A stretch of 64,000 nucleotides of DNA from an uncultured Muribaculaceae bacterium (GCA_947381945.1 CANCXM010000010.1:22836-86835), one strand, 5' to 3'. Shown: positions 1-9,077, counted from the stretch's first letter. A program made the numbers and translations. The notes: generated by a model not told the origin, from the sequence alone.

Positions 1-1252
1 CACGCTTCATGTCCTGCTTGGTGTTGGCCCATGAAGCCTCATCCGGACAATTCTCATAACGTGAAATCTGTTCATAGACACCTAAGCCCCAGTTGTCGGA
101 TTTCACAGCAGAGACATTGTGGTTCTCATTACCGTCAACATAATATGTGCCGAGCAGATGCAGCGCGGGAGCGTATGCGTTCCAACTGATATTCACAGTC
201 TTGTCGTCGACAGTAATCTTGTTGTCGTCTGAAATTTCATATCTCTTTCCTGAGATTGTCACACATTTCTTTCCGTTGACAAATGAGCCCTTGATGCTGC
301 TGTCCGAGATTTTGGTCCCCATCGCATTGTTGTAGGCGGTAGCGATGTTTTTCTTGTCGAGACAGTAGTCCACCGTGCGGATTCCGACCGAGGCGATACG
401 GGTTTCCTTGGTCTTGCCCGAATACTTGTTGCCGGGACCGGGCTTATAGAAATTGTTGACAATATTCACGTTCATGCCCTCACCGCCATAGCAGCTCTCA
501 CCTGAGTAGTTGAACATGACGTTGTTGCGCATATCCATGACTTCGTTGAGCTGAGTGGATGGACGCGGGCCGAGGCGGGGCGAACGCGATGTGTGATGGG
601 CAAGGAGATTGTGGTGATACGAACCGTATTCGCCACCCCAGTTGCCGCCGTAGCCATGACCGCCCTTGCTATGACCGGAGTTGACAAGGCTCTGCGAGAC
701 GATACACCACTGGACGGTGGTGTTGTGAGTTCCGCTGAACGAAAGACATTCATCAATACTCCAACTGACAGAGCAGTGGTCAACAATGATGTCGCGCTGG
801 TCGAGCGAACCGAGGCCGTCCCAACCGTCCGCTCCGTTGAGTGTCACATTTTTGTTGCCGAGACGGAAACGCAGGAAACGGAGGATGACATTGTTGGCCT
901 TTATCGAAAACGGATAGTCAGTGATGCAGATACCGTCACCGGGCGCAGTCTGTCCGGCAATGGTCACATTTCCACTTCTCAATTGAAGTTCTGAATTAAG
1001 ATGGATATTACCGGAAACATCAAAGACAATAGTGCGGGTGCCTGACTGATTGACCGCATAGCGCAAAGAGCCGGGTTCGCCTGTATCCTCAAGTGTTGTC
1101 ACATGGTAGACCTTGCCGCCACGGCCACCGGTCGTGTAGCGGCCATAGCCCTCAGCACCCGGGAAAGCCTCAAGCTTGTCAATGGTCTCGCGGGCAGAAA
1201 CGCCGACAGTACACAGTGCAGCCAAGGCTGAAATAAGTAAAGTTCTTTTCAT
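1..1252 (-). CDS. Secreted pectate lyase family PL1 protein, 3' truncated by window edge
   Basis: The minus strand is open from an ATG at 1250-1252 to base 1, giving about 417 residues without a stop; the C-terminus lies outside the window. Residues 1-20 form a signal peptide (MKRTLLISALAALCTVGVSA). The mature protein opens with the PL1 hallmark AFPGAEGYGRYTTGGRGG, then repeated beta-helix rungs (FDVSGNIHL, VTIAGQTAPGDGI, VILRFLRFRLGN) and a Ca-binding type segment (DGLGSLDQRDIIVDHCSVSWSIDE). These features belong to secreted pectate lyases of the Pel superfamily that cleave polygalacturonate by beta-elimination. It stands alone here, without a visible SusC/SusD pair, although one could lie to the left. 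Fold and family are clear; substrate is inferred. Confidence 0.87.
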   Translation of the reverse strand, partial: MKRTLLISALAALCTVGVSARETIDKLEAFPGAEGYGRYTTGGRGGKVYHVTTLEDTGEPGSLRYAVNQSGTRTIVFDVSGNIHLNSELQLRSGNVTIAGQTAPGDGICITDYPFSIKANNVILRFLRFRLGNKNVTLNGADGWDGLGSLDQRDIIVDHCSVSWSIDECLSFSGTHNTTVQWCIVSQSLVNSGHSKGGHGYGGNWGGEYGSYHHNLLAHHTSRSPRLGPRPSTQLNEVMDMRNNVMFNYSGESCYGGEGMNVNIVNNFYKPGPGNKYSGKTKETRIASVGIRTVDYCLDKKNIATAYNNAMGTKISDSSIKGSFVNGKKCVTISGKRYEISDDNKITVDDKTVNISWNAYAPALHLLGTYYVDGNENHNVSAVKSDNWGLGVYEQISRYENCPDEASWANTKQDMKR

Positions 1253-1372
1253 ATTGCAATGAAATGGTATAAAGATTTAATAAAAATCAAGACAGGGATA
1301 TTTTTACAATAAGGTTAGCAAAATGTGAATCACAACTGACTAACTGTTACTATATCAATGTGCAAATATAGT

Positions 1373-1380
1373 TTTTTTAC
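1373..1380 (-). promoter_or_regulatory. Candidate -7 box for the pectate lyase gene
   Basis: The minus strand reads TATATTTG, a match to the Bacteroidetes -7 consensus TAnnTTTG, about 115 nt upstream of the pectate lyase ATG. I see no convincing TTTG element at the -33 spacing, so this is tentative. The rest of 1253-1609 holds only the hairpin listed at 1531-1573; I see no gene in it. Confidence 0.4.
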
Positions 1381-1530
1381 GCCAACTTTCAAAAAACGCC
1401 GCCTCCATCCCGACACGAAATAACTAAAATAGTCAGATTTTAACATCAAATATCGAAATTATGGCGATGACTCCGGAGAAGACTGACTCAATTCATCAAA
1501 CACCGGTCAGGTAAGCACACTAAAAATGAA

Positions 1531-1573
1531 ACGGCACCTGATTCAATGTCATCTGACAAGAACCAAGTGCCGT
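1531..1573 (-). terminator. Probable terminator of the prfA-pyrF operon
   Basis: ACGGCAC (1531-1537) and GTGCCGT (1567-1573) are inverted arms, with further partial pairing inside. On the minus strand the stem is followed by the T-rich TTTCATTTTTAG. It lies just past the pyrF stop. Confidence 0.6.
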
Positions 1574-1609
1574 GAACTGTTATTTTTTACCGGGGTAAGA
1601 AGCCCCTTA

Positions 1610-2440
1610 TCAAATCACACCGTAGGTTGAAAGGAGGATGGTCATGTGGTCGCGGAGCTTACGGGCTTCTGCAGCGGCTGCTTCAGCAAAGTCCTCGCCG
1701 TTTGACGCATAGATGATGCCGCGCGATGAGTTGACAAGAAGACCGCACTCATGGGTCATGCCCCACTTGGCAACCTCCTCAAGACTGCCACCCTGCGCGC
1801 CCACACCGGGAACGAGGAGGAAGCTCTGGGGAGCCACACGGCGCACTTCGGCAAACATCGCACCCTGGGTAGCACCGACGACAAACATGAGATTCTCGGG
1901 GCTTCCCCACTTCTGGGCGGTTTCGAGAACCTGCTCGAAGAGGCGGGTGCCGGTCATGTCGGTACGGAACTGGAAATCATGGCTTCCGGGGTTGGATGTG
2001 AGCGCAAGCAGAATCACCCATTTTCCCTCATATTCCATGAAAGGTTTCACACTGTCGAAACCCATGTAGGGAGCGACGGTGATGGCATCGACACCCATAT
2101 TTTCAAAGAACGCGCGCGCGTAGAGCGACGATGTGTTACCGATGTCACCACGCTTTGCGTCAGCGATGATGAGCTGATCGGGATAATTCTCGCGGAGATA
2201 CTTGACAGTGCGGTCGAGCGACTTCCATCCGTCAGTGCCGAGGCTCTCATAGAAAGCTGTGTTGGGCTTGTAGGCCACACAGTAGGGAGCTGTGGCATCG
2301 ATGATGGCCTTGTTGAATGCGAAGATGGGATCTTCCTCGTTGAGAAGATGCTGCGGCACCTTCTTGATGTCAGTGTCGAGACCTACACAAAGAAACGAAC
2401 CTTTCTTCTTGATCTGTTCAATGATTTGCTGGCGATTCAT
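1610..2440 (-). CDS. pyrF: Orotidine 5'-phosphate decarboxylase (type 2)
   Basis: Catalyses the last step of de novo UMP synthesis, decarboxylation of OMP to UMP, in the cytoplasm. The 276 residues fit the longer type 2 PyrF subfamily rather than the roughly 230-residue E. coli type. The active-site DxKxxD element is seen as DAKRGD at residues 94-99, followed by [12 protein letters not shown]; the N-terminal substrate strand reads FLCVGLDTD, and the phosphate-binding end reads [10 protein letters not shown] with NSSRGIIYA. It lies 30 bp downstream of prfA on the same strand, with no promoter or terminator between, so the two are probably co-transcribed. Start ATG chosen because the next upstream codons run into the intergenic gap. 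Confidence 0.95.
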   Translation of the reverse strand: MNRQQIIEQIKKKGSFLCVGLDTDIKKVPQHLLNEEDPIFAFNKAIIDATAPYCVAYKPNTAFYESLGTDGWKSLDRTVKYLRENYPDQLIIADAKRGDIGNTSSLYARAFFENMGVDAITVAPYMGFDSVKPFMEYEGKWVILLALTSNPGSHDFQFRTDMTGTRLFEQVLETAQKWGSPENLMFVVGATQGAMFAEVRRVAPQSFLLVPGVGAQGGSLEEVAKWGMTHECGLLVNSSRGIIYASNGEDFAEAAAAEARKLRDHMTILLSTYGVI

Positions 2441-2470
2441 ATTATTTATTGCTATTATTGTTCGAAAAAA

Positions 2471-3580
2471 TTAGAGTTCTGCGGCTTTCAGCTTCTCGGC
2501 GTTCTCGGCGATTGTGAGCTGGTCAATCACATCCTGGATGTCGCCGTCCATGAAGGCCTGCAGATTATATATGGTATAGTTGATTCGGTGGTCGGTGATT
2601 CGTCCCTGCGGATAATTGTAGGTACGGATTTTTGCCGAGCGGTCGCCTGTCGAGACGAGGGTCTTGCGGCGCGAGGCTATGTCGTCGATATACTTCTGAT
2701 GCTCCTTGTCGTATATGAAGGTGCGCAGACGGCTCAACGCGCGTTCTTTGTTCTTGGGCTGGTCGCGGGTCTCCGTACACTCGATTAGAATCTCCTCAGT
2801 CTCGCCGGTGTTGGGATTGCGCCAGAGATAGCGCAGACGCACACCCGATTCGACCTTGTTGACGTTCTGACCGCCGGCACCGCCCGAACGGAAGGTGTCC
2901 CATTTAATTTCACCTTCGTTAATCTCAACGTCAAACGCCTCGGCTTCCGGAAGCACTGCGACCGTAGCTGCCGAGGTGTGGACTCGGCCCTGCGTCTCCG
3001 TTGCGGGGACACGCTGCACACGGTGGACACCGCTCTCATATTTCATCGTGCCATAGACATTTTCGCCTGTCACAGCCATAACGATTTCCTTGAAACCTCC
3101 GGCTGCACCTTCGCTGAAACTAGTGACAGCGACATTCCAGCCCTTGGACTCACAATACTTGACATACATCTTATATAGGTCACCTGCGAAGATTGCCGCC
3201 TCATCGCCACCCGTGCCGCCACGGATTTCAACAATTGCATTCTTCCCATCCTCAGGGTCGGCCGGAATGAGCAGCAGTTTGATTTCCTCTTCGAGTCCGG
3301 GAAGAGCCGATGTAGCCTCGTCGAGCTCCTCCTTTGCCATATCGCGGAGTTCAGGGTCATTTTCGGATGCAAGCACCTCGCGCGCCTCGTCGATATTGCC
3401 GAGGAGCGAACGGTACTGACGTGTCACTGCCGTAAGTTTCTCAAGGTCCTTGTATTCCTTGGTCAGACGGACGTAGCGTTTCATATCCTGAATCACGGAA
3501 GGGTCGGTAATCAGCGTGCCCACTTCCTCAAAGCGGGCCTCGATACCGTCCAGACGTGACAAGAGGGTGTTTTCTGCCAT
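2471..3580 (-). CDS. prfA: Peptide chain release factor 1
   Basis: Releases finished polypeptides at UAA and UAG codons. At 369 residues it has the normal class-I release factor length. Domains in order: N-terminal PCRF helical domain (about 1-110), the stop-codon recognition region with the RF1-specific PAT tripeptide at residues 192-194, and the peptidyl hydrolysis motif GGQ at residues 236-238 (context GGAGGQNVNKVESG). The PAT motif separates it from RF2, which carries SPF, and there is no programmed frameshift. A -7-like TAAATTTG lies at 3604-3611 on the minus strand, giving a leader of roughly 20 nt. pyrF follows after 30 bp. Confidence 0.97.
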   Translation of the reverse strand: MAENTLLSRLDGIEARFEEVGTLITDPSVIQDMKRYVRLTKEYKDLEKLTAVTRQYRSLLGNIDEAREVLASENDPELRDMAKEELDEATSALPGLEEEIKLLLIPADPEDGKNAIVEIRGGTGGDEAAIFAGDLYKMYVKYCESKGWNVAVTSFSEGAAGGFKEIVMAVTGENVYGTMKYESGVHRVQRVPATETQGRVHTSAATVAVLPEAEAFDVEINEGEIKWDTFRSGGAGGQNVNKVESGVRLRYLWRNPNTGETEEILIECTETRDQPKNKERALSRLRTFIYDKEHQKYIDDIASRRKTLVSTGDRSAKIRTYNYPQGRITDHRINYTIYNLQAFMDGDIQDVIDQLTIAENAEKLKAAEL

Positions 3581-3726
3581 AATTGATTTCTACTTTTAGG
3601 TTGCAAATTTACGAAAATTCCCCGACATTTCTGTCTTCAAAGGTGGAAAAGCACTCTTCTTCATGCGTTTTCCGGTCGGCGCAGGATGCTCCATTTCATG
3701 TTTCTCTTAACATTTTCAATAAAAAC

Positions 3727-3759
3727 ATTGGTATGGACGAATAAATTTGCTTAATTTTG
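3727..3759 (+). promoter_or_regulatory. Promoter of the threonine operon
   Basis: A -7 box TAATTTTG at 3752-3759 lies 21 bp after ATTG at 3727-3730. A second overlapping -7-like box, TAAATTTG, is at 3742-3749. The predicted start is near 3763, leaving a leader of about 100 nt before thrA. Confidence 0.65.
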
Positions 3760-3806
3760 CCCCAAAATTAAACAACTGTTTGTAAAGTTACGTCGCCGCT
3801 ACCGGA

Positions 3807-3869
3807 ATGAAGGTTCTCATGACCCTGAAAGAGGAAACGGCAAAAAATTTTTTTCAACCCACAAAATGA
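3807..3869 (+). CDS. Candidate 20-codon leader ORF overlapping thrA start
   Basis: ATG at 3807 opens a 20-codon frame (peptide MKVLMTLKEETAKNFFQPTK) whose TGA at 3867-3869 overlaps the thrA ATG in an ATGA arrangement. Three of its codons are Thr (ACC, ACG, ACA). The DNA also contains GCCG and CGGC arms around it, followed by an A6T7 run at about 3841-3853, which resembles an attenuator. No ribosome-binding motif is visible, as is usual in this phylum. Chance occurrence is quite possible; the overlap with the start codon and the Thr codons are the only support. Confidence 0.3.
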   Translation: MKVLMTLKEETAKNFFQPTK

Positions 3870-6298
3870 AAGTATTAAAATTTGGCGGGACATCCGTAGG
3901 TTCCGTAAACAGTCTCCTTAATCTTAAGGAAATCGTCGAAGGTCAGTCAAAACCGACCATAGTTGTAGTGAGCGCCCTCGGAGGCGTGACAGACCTTCTA
4001 ATCAAGACAGCCCGGACAGCCGCCGACGGCAATGAAGACTACCGGGAACTTTTCGAAAGCATAGTCACACGTCATCACGATATAATCGCCGGAGTGATTA
4101 CCGACAGGACCGGGGAACTTCTGAAAGAAACCGACACACTCCTCGCCGAACTGTCATCAATCTATCAGGGTGTCTACCTCATCCGTGACCTCAGTCCAAA
4201 GACCCAGGCGGCAATCGTCAGCTATGGCGAACGCCTCAGCAGCCGCATCGTCGCCCGCCTGATAAGCGGAAGTATGCTCCACGACTCTCGCGCATTCATC
4301 AAGACCGAACGCAAACACGGTCGTCCCGTCCTCGACAGTGAACTGACCCGTTCGCTTGTTATCGGGGAGTTCCGCCCGGAAGTCCTCGGCGAACGCATCC
4401 ATGTGGTCCCCGGCTTCATCAGCACTGACAAACATTCCGGCGAGGTGACCAATCTCGGACGCGGAGGCAGCGATTACACCGCATCAATCATCGCCGCCGC
4501 GCTCGATGCCGAGGCCCTCGAAATCTGGACGGACGTGGACGGCTTCATGACCGCCGACCCGCGCGTAATCCCGACGGCCTACACAATCAACTCCCTGAGC
4601 TATGTCGAAGCAATGGAGCTGTGCAACTTCGGTGCGAAAGTCATCTATCCCCCGACCATCTATCCCGTCTGCGTCAAGAATATCCCCATCCGCGTCAAAA
4701 ACACCTTCAATCCCTCCGCTCCGGGGACTGTCATCCGCAACGATGTCGAGGATGACCGCAAACCTATCAAGGGTATATCGAGCATCAACGGGACCTCACT
4801 CATAACCGTCACCGGCCTCTCGATGGTCGGCGTCATCGGTGTCAACCGCCGAATCTTCACCGCGCTTGCCGACAATGGCATATCGGTCTTCATGGTCAGC
4901 CAGGCATCGTCAGAAAACTCGACCTCAATCGGTGTGCGCGACGAGGATGCCGAAGAAGCCATCCGCGTGCTCAACCATGAATTTGCAAAGGAAATCGAGG
5001 AGGGAGCCATGTTCCCCATGCACGCCGAGAGCGGCCTTGCAACAGTCGCAATCGTCGGTGAGAACATGAAGCACACCCCCGGCATTGCCGGAAAGCTTTT
5101 CGGGACGCTCGGACGCAGCGGCATCAGCGTCATCGCCTGCGCACAGGGTGCAAGCGAGACCAACATATCGTTCGCCGTCCACGGCGACTATCTGCGCAAG
5201 TCGCTCAACGTCATCCATGACTCTTTCTTCCTAAGCGAGTATAAAGAACTCAACCTCTTCATCTGCGGCATAGGCACTGTCGGCGGTATGCTCATCGAGC
5301 AGATCCGCAGCCAGCAGGAGAAACTGCGCCGCACCCATCGCCTCCAACTCAACGTCGTCGGCATCGCGTCGAGCCGCCACGCCATCTTCTCCCGCGCTGG
5401 CATCGACCTGTCGAACTACCGCGAGCAGCTTGCTGCAAGCCCCGAAAGTTCGCCCGAACGCCTCTGCAAAGAAGTAGTCGGAATGAACATCTTCAACAGC
5501 GTGTTCGTCGACTGTACCGCAAGCCATGAGGTGGCCAAACTCTATCAGACATTCCTCAACCACAATATATCGGTCGTCGCCGCCAACAAGGTCGCAGCGT
5601 CGAGCAGCTACGAGACATACCGCAGCCTGAAGGATACCGCCCTCAGCCGTGGTGTGAAATTCCTCTTCGAGACCAATGTTGGCGCAGGCCTGCCCATCAT
5701 CGGCACCATCAACGACCTCATCTCGTCGGGCGACCGCATCCTGAAAATCGAAGCCGTCCTCAGCGGTACGCTCAACTTCATCTTCAACGCCATCTCAGCC
5801 GACGTCCCCTTCTCGGAGACAGTCCGTCTGGCCAAGGAGATGGGCTACAGCGAACCGGATCCCCGCATTGACCTCAGCGGTCAGGACGTGATTCGCAAAC
5901 TCGTCATCCTCACCCGCGAGGCAGGCTACAAAGCCGAGCAGGAAGAAGTCGAGAAACATCTCTTCATCCCTGCGGAACTATTCGAGGGTTCACTCGAAGA
6001 TTTCTGGAAACGTCTGCCCGAACTGGACGCAGATTTCGAGGAACGCCGCAAGGTGCTTGAGGCCGAAGGGAAACGCTGGCGCTTCGTTGCCCGCATGGAG
6101 AAAGGCCGCATGAGCGTAGGACTGGAGGCTGTCGACAACCGTCACCCCTTCTACGGACTCGAAGGCTCCAACAATATCGTCCTTCTCACCACCGAACGCT
6201 ACCGCGAATACCCGATGCTCATCCAGGGCTACGGTGCAGGAGCGGAGGTCACAGCCGCAGGCGTGTTTGCCAACATCATGTCGTCGGTCAATAACTAA
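3866..6298 (+). CDS. thrA: Bifunctional aspartate kinase / homoserine dehydrogenase I
   Basis: Carries out the first and third steps from aspartate toward threonine. The 810-residue length is normal for the fused ThrA type. The N-terminal kinase starts with KFGGTSVGSVN; the ASP-binding region includes GRGGSDYTASIIAAAL. Two ACT regulatory domains lie at about 300-460 (ISSINGTSLITVTG, VAIVGENMKHTPG). The homoserine dehydrogenase half begins with the NAD(P) loop FICGIGTVGGM near residue 470 and carries VVAANKVAAS and EAVLSGTLNFIFN. Threonine feedback is typical for this family. First gene of an operon with apgM (15-bp gap) and thrC. I read the first ATG giving MKVLKFGG, the universal family N-terminus. 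Confidence 0.97.
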   Translation: MKVLKFGGTSVGSVNSLLNLKEIVEGQSKPTIVVVSALGGVTDLLIKTARTAADGNEDYRELFESIVTRHHDIIAGVITDRTGELLKETDTLLAELSSIYQGVYLIRDLSPKTQAAIVSYGERLSSRIVARLISGSMLHDSRAFIKTERKHGRPVLDSELTRSLVIGEFRPEVLGERIHVVPGFISTDKHSGEVTNLGRGGSDYTASIIAAALDAEALEIWTDVDGFMTADPRVIPTAYTINSLSYVEAMELCNFGAKVIYPPTIYPVCVKNIPIRVKNTFNPSAPGTVIRNDVEDDRKPIKGISSINGTSLITVTGLSMVGVIGVNRRIFTALADNGISVFMVSQASSENSTSIGVRDEDAEEAIRVLNHEFAKEIEEGAMFPMHAESGLATVAIVGENMKHTPGIAGKLFGTLGRSGISVIACAQGASETNISFAVHGDYLRKSLNVIHDSFFLSEYKELNLFICGIGTVGGMLIEQIRSQQEKLRRTHRLQLNVVGIASSRHAIFSRAGIDLSNYREQLAASPESSPERLCKEVVGMNIFNSVFVDCTASHEVAKLYQTFLNHNISVVAANKVAASSSYETYRSLKDTALSRGVKFLFETNVGAGLPIIGTINDLISSGDRILKIEAVLSGTLNFIFNAISADVPFSETVRLAKEMGYSEPDPRIDLSGQDVIRKLVILTREAGYKAEQEEVEKHLFIPAELFEGSLEDFWKRLPELDADFEERRKVLEAEGKRWRFVARMEKGRMSVGLEAVDNRHPFYGLEGSNNIVLLTTERYREYPMLIQGYGAGAEVTAAGVFANIMSSVNN

Positions 6299-6313
6299 GG
6301 AGAGGCTCACATC

Positions 6314-7567
6314 ATGAAACATCTTATCATCCTTGGCGATGGAATGTCGGACCATTCCATCGCCTCACTGGGTGGCAAAACGCCACTGCAGTATGCCTCC
6401 ACACCCGCTCTTGACCGTCTTGCAGCCGAAGGTCGCTGCGGTCTGTTAGTGACCGTCCCCGAAGGGTTCGCACCCGGTAGCGAGGTTGCCAACACCGCCA
6501 TCCTCGGCTATGACCTCAATGAGGTCTACGAAGGCCGCGGACCGCTCGAAGCCGCAAGCATCGGCTACGAGATGAATCCGGAGGATATGGCCATGCGTTG
6601 CAATATCATCACTCTCGGTGAGGAAGGAGAAATCGCCAATCACCACGGCGGCCATCTCACAACCGAAGAGGGCACGGAACTCATCGAGTATCTTGACAAG
6701 CATCTCGGCAACGAACGTGTAAAGTTCATTCCAGGCATCCAATACCGCCATCTACTTCTCGTCAAAGGTGGAAACAAGCACATCACCTGCGCTCCGCCCC
6801 ATGACAACCCGGGCAAACAATGGCGACCGTTGCTCATCACCCCGGACGCAGATGCTCCGGACGCAGATGCTCCGGCCGAAGATGGCCGCATGACTGCCGA
6901 GGAAACAGCGGAACTGCTCAACGACCTCATCCTCCGTTCGCAGCAACTTCTCGCCGAACATACAATAAACGTGAAGCGCAAGGCAGAGGGCCGGCTTACC
7001 GCCAACTCAATCTGGCCCTGGAGTCCCGGCTACCGTCCGCGCATGTTGACTTTGCAGCAAATGTATCCTGCAATCAAGACCGGTGCAGTGATTTCAGCCG
7101 TCGACCTCATCCGTGGCATCGGCCACTACGCGGGATTGCGCACAATAGTTGTACCCGGAATGACAGGTCTCGCCGACACCAACTATGAAGGGAAAACCCA
7201 AGCCGCCATCGAAGCTCTGCGCACCGATGACTTTGTGTTCCTCCATCTCGAAGCCACCGATGAAGCCGGACATGACGGAGACATCGAGCTTAAGACCCGC
7301 GCGATAGAGTATCTCGACAAACGAGTTGTCGCCCCCATTCTCCGCGAACTCTCGACATGGGACGAACCAGTGAGGATTGCCCTCCTCCCCGACCATGCCA
7401 CCCCCGTGGAGAAGCGCATCCATATCGCCGAACCTGTCCCCTTCGTCATCTACACCCCCGGCGACACCCCCGACGCAGTCCTCACCTACGATGAAACAAG
7501 CTGCGCCCAAGGCATCTACGGCACCATCCGTCTCCAGCAGTTCATGAAAGAATTCATGAGCGACTGA
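6314..7567 (+). CDS. ApgM-type phosphoglycerate mutase homologue, likely the homoserine kinase of this operon
   Basis: The 417-residue protein belongs to the alkaline-phosphatase superfamily, archaeal-type cofactor-independent phosphoglycerate mutase branch: LGDGMSD at the N-terminus, APPHDNPG in the middle, and the metal-binding ATDEAGHDGD and LPDHATP near the C-terminus. It lies between thrA and thrC, where a homoserine kinase is needed, and no thrB is visible. In Bacteroidetes and some deltaproteobacteria this homologue is annotated as a functional analogue of homoserine kinase, and I recall genetic support for that role. A 15-nt in-frame tandem repeat (about 6844-6873) encodes DADAP twice. 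Fold is certain; the kinase role rests on operon context. Confidence 0.85.
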   Translation: MKHLIILGDGMSDHSIASLGGKTPLQYASTPALDRLAAEGRCGLLVTVPEGFAPGSEVANTAILGYDLNEVYEGRGPLEAASIGYEMNPEDMAMRCNIITLGEEGEIANHHGGHLTTEEGTELIEYLDKHLGNERVKFIPGIQYRHLLLVKGGNKHITCAPPHDNPGKQWRPLLITPDADAPDADAPAEDGRMTAEETAELLNDLILRSQQLLAEHTINVKRKAEGRLTANSIWPWSPGYRPRMLTLQQMYPAIKTGAVISAVDLIRGIGHYAGLRTIVVPGMTGLADTNYEGKTQAAIEALRTDDFVFLHLEATDEAGHDGDIELKTRAIEYLDKRVVAPILRELSTWDEPVRIALLPDHATPVEKRIHIAEPVPFVIYTPGDTPDAVLTYDETSCAQGIYGTIRLQQFMKEFMSD

Positions 7568-7635
7568 CCCCCATACTTTATACTTAACACTTTCCCCTCT
7601 ATACTTTATACTTTACCCTTTATACTTACGAAGTA
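7568..7635 (+). repeat. Short TATACTTTA repeats between apgM and thrC
   Basis: The 68-bp gap contains four near-copies of a motif like (C)TATACTTTA or TATACTTAA. No promoter box or hairpin is evident. It probably is just a simple-sequence spacer inside the operon. Confidence 0.5.
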
Positions 7636-8976
7636 ATGAACTACTACAGCACCAACCGCCAGGCTCCCGAAGCCACACTTGAAGAGGCCGTCGTCAAAGG
7701 TCTCGCTTCGGACCGCGGATTATATATGCCTGAGAATATCAAAGCTCTTCCAAAAGAGTTTTTTGACAATATCGACAAACTGACTTTCCATGAGATAGCC
7801 TGCCGCGTGGCCGAAGCATTTTTCGGTGACGACATACCCAAGGAAGACCTCGACCGGATTGTCTGCGACACGCTCGCCTTCGACTGCCCGGTTGCGGAAG
7901 TCGAACCTGCCATCTACAGCCTCGAACTCTTCCACGGCCCTACCCTCGCCTTCAAGGATGTAGGCGCGCGTTTCATGGCCCGTCTGCTGCAATATTTCAT
8001 CAGAAAACGCGATGATTCCCGCGAGGTCAATGTGCTTGTCGCCACGAGCGGCGACACAGGCTCGGCTGTTGCCAACGGCTTCCTCGGTGTCGACGGTATC
8101 CACGTCTATGTCCTCTACCCCAAAGGAAAGGTAAGCCCGATACAGGAATGTCAGTTCACCACTCTCGGCAAGAATATCACCGCCGTTGAGGTCGACGGTG
8201 TGTTTGACGATTGCCAGCGTCTCGTCAAGAGCGCATTCATGGACGAGGAACTTTGCAACAAGATGGTCCTCACCTCCGCCAATTCAATCAACGTCGCCCG
8301 CTTCCTCCCGCAAGCATTCTACTATTTCAATGCATACGCACGGATGAAGACTCTCGGCAAGGCCGATGATTTGGTCATCAGCGTACCCAGCGGAAATTTC
8401 GGCAACATCACCGCCGGACTTTTCGCCCACCGCATGGGTCTGCCCGTCAAACGCTTCATCGCAGCCAACAATGCCAACGATATTTTCTACAATTATCTGC
8501 TTTCCGGTGTCTACAGCCCCAAAGCGAGTGTCCAGACCATAGCCAATGCAATGGATGTCGGCGACCCGAGCAACTTCGCCCGCATCCTTGACCTCTACGG
8601 CAACTCCCACGAACGCATCACGTCACTGATAAGCGGTGCCACCTACACCGACAGCCAGATTCGCGAGACCATGCTCAATTGCTACCGCCACACCGGCTAC
8701 ATCCTTGACCCTCACGGAGCCTGCGGCTACCGCGCCCTCAAGGAGGGACTGCGCGAAGGAGAGACAGGAGTATTCCTCGAAACAGCCCATCCCGCCAAGT
8801 TCAAGGAAACAGTCGAATCCGCCCTCTCAACTGAATCGGCTTCCTCTGCTGAATCCGCCCTCTCAGTAGAAGTCGCTATCCCCGACCGCCTCGCCGCCTT
8901 CATGCAAGGCCGCAAACAATCCACCCCCATGACCGCCGACTTCGCCGACTTCAAAGCCTATCTGATGGGCAGATAA
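7636..8976 (+). CDS. thrC: Threonine synthase
   Basis: Converts O-phospho-L-homoserine to threonine with PLP. The 446 residues fit the ThrC family. The N-terminus (MNYYSTNRQAPEATLEEAV) is typical; the PLP lysine is K107 in FHGPTLAFKDVGARF; the phosphate-binding glycine-rich segments are ATSGDTGSAV and VPSGNFGN. Third gene of the thrA-apgM operon. Near the C-terminus, about residues 395-418, lies a low-complexity insertion made of ESALS, ESASS and ESALS repeats, which is unusual for the family and probably a surface linker. Operon ends at the hairpin at 9010-9034. Confidence 0.96.
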   Translation: MNYYSTNRQAPEATLEEAVVKGLASDRGLYMPENIKALPKEFFDNIDKLTFHEIACRVAEAFFGDDIPKEDLDRIVCDTLAFDCPVAEVEPAIYSLELFHGPTLAFKDVGARFMARLLQYFIRKRDDSREVNVLVATSGDTGSAVANGFLGVDGIHVYVLYPKGKVSPIQECQFTTLGKNITAVEVDGVFDDCQRLVKSAFMDEELCNKMVLTSANSINVARFLPQAFYYFNAYARMKTLGKADDLVISVPSGNFGNITAGLFAHRMGLPVKRFIAANNANDIFYNYLLSGVYSPKASVQTIANAMDVGDPSNFARILDLYGNSHERITSLISGATYTDSQIRETMLNCYRHTGYILDPHGACGYRALKEGLREGETGVFLETAHPAKFKETVESALSTESASSAESALSVEVAIPDRLAAFMQGRKQSTPMTADFADFKAYLMGR

Positions 8977-9009
8977 ATAATAACCTGAATAAAGTCATTT
9001 CTTCCAACT

Positions 9010-9034
9010 AAAGCACCCTTAGAGGTGCTTTTTT
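9010..9034 (+). terminator. Terminator of the threonine operon
   Basis: AAAGCACC and GGTGCTTT form an 8-bp stem with a small loop, followed by a T run. It follows the thrC stop by about 33 bp. Confidence 0.85.
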
Positions 9035-9046
9035 CTTGTTATTTTC

Positions 9047-9077
9047 TTTGCTGTTAAGAAGTTTACAATTATCTTTG
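9047..9077 (+). promoter_or_regulatory. Promoter of mutAB
   Basis: TTTG at 9047-9050, 19 bp, then TATCTTTG at 9070-9077: a full match to the Bacteroidetes vegetative promoter. Predicted leader about 60 nt. Confidence 0.8.

Noticed and set aside
1751..2788. Long 345-residue plus-strand frame across pyrF and prfA
   Set aside because: It is the antisense of two unmistakable genes and has no domain of its own.
3780..3865. Known riboswitch class (SAM, TPP, cobalamin) upstream of thrA
   Set aside because: None of the conserved boxes of these classes can be found in the leader.
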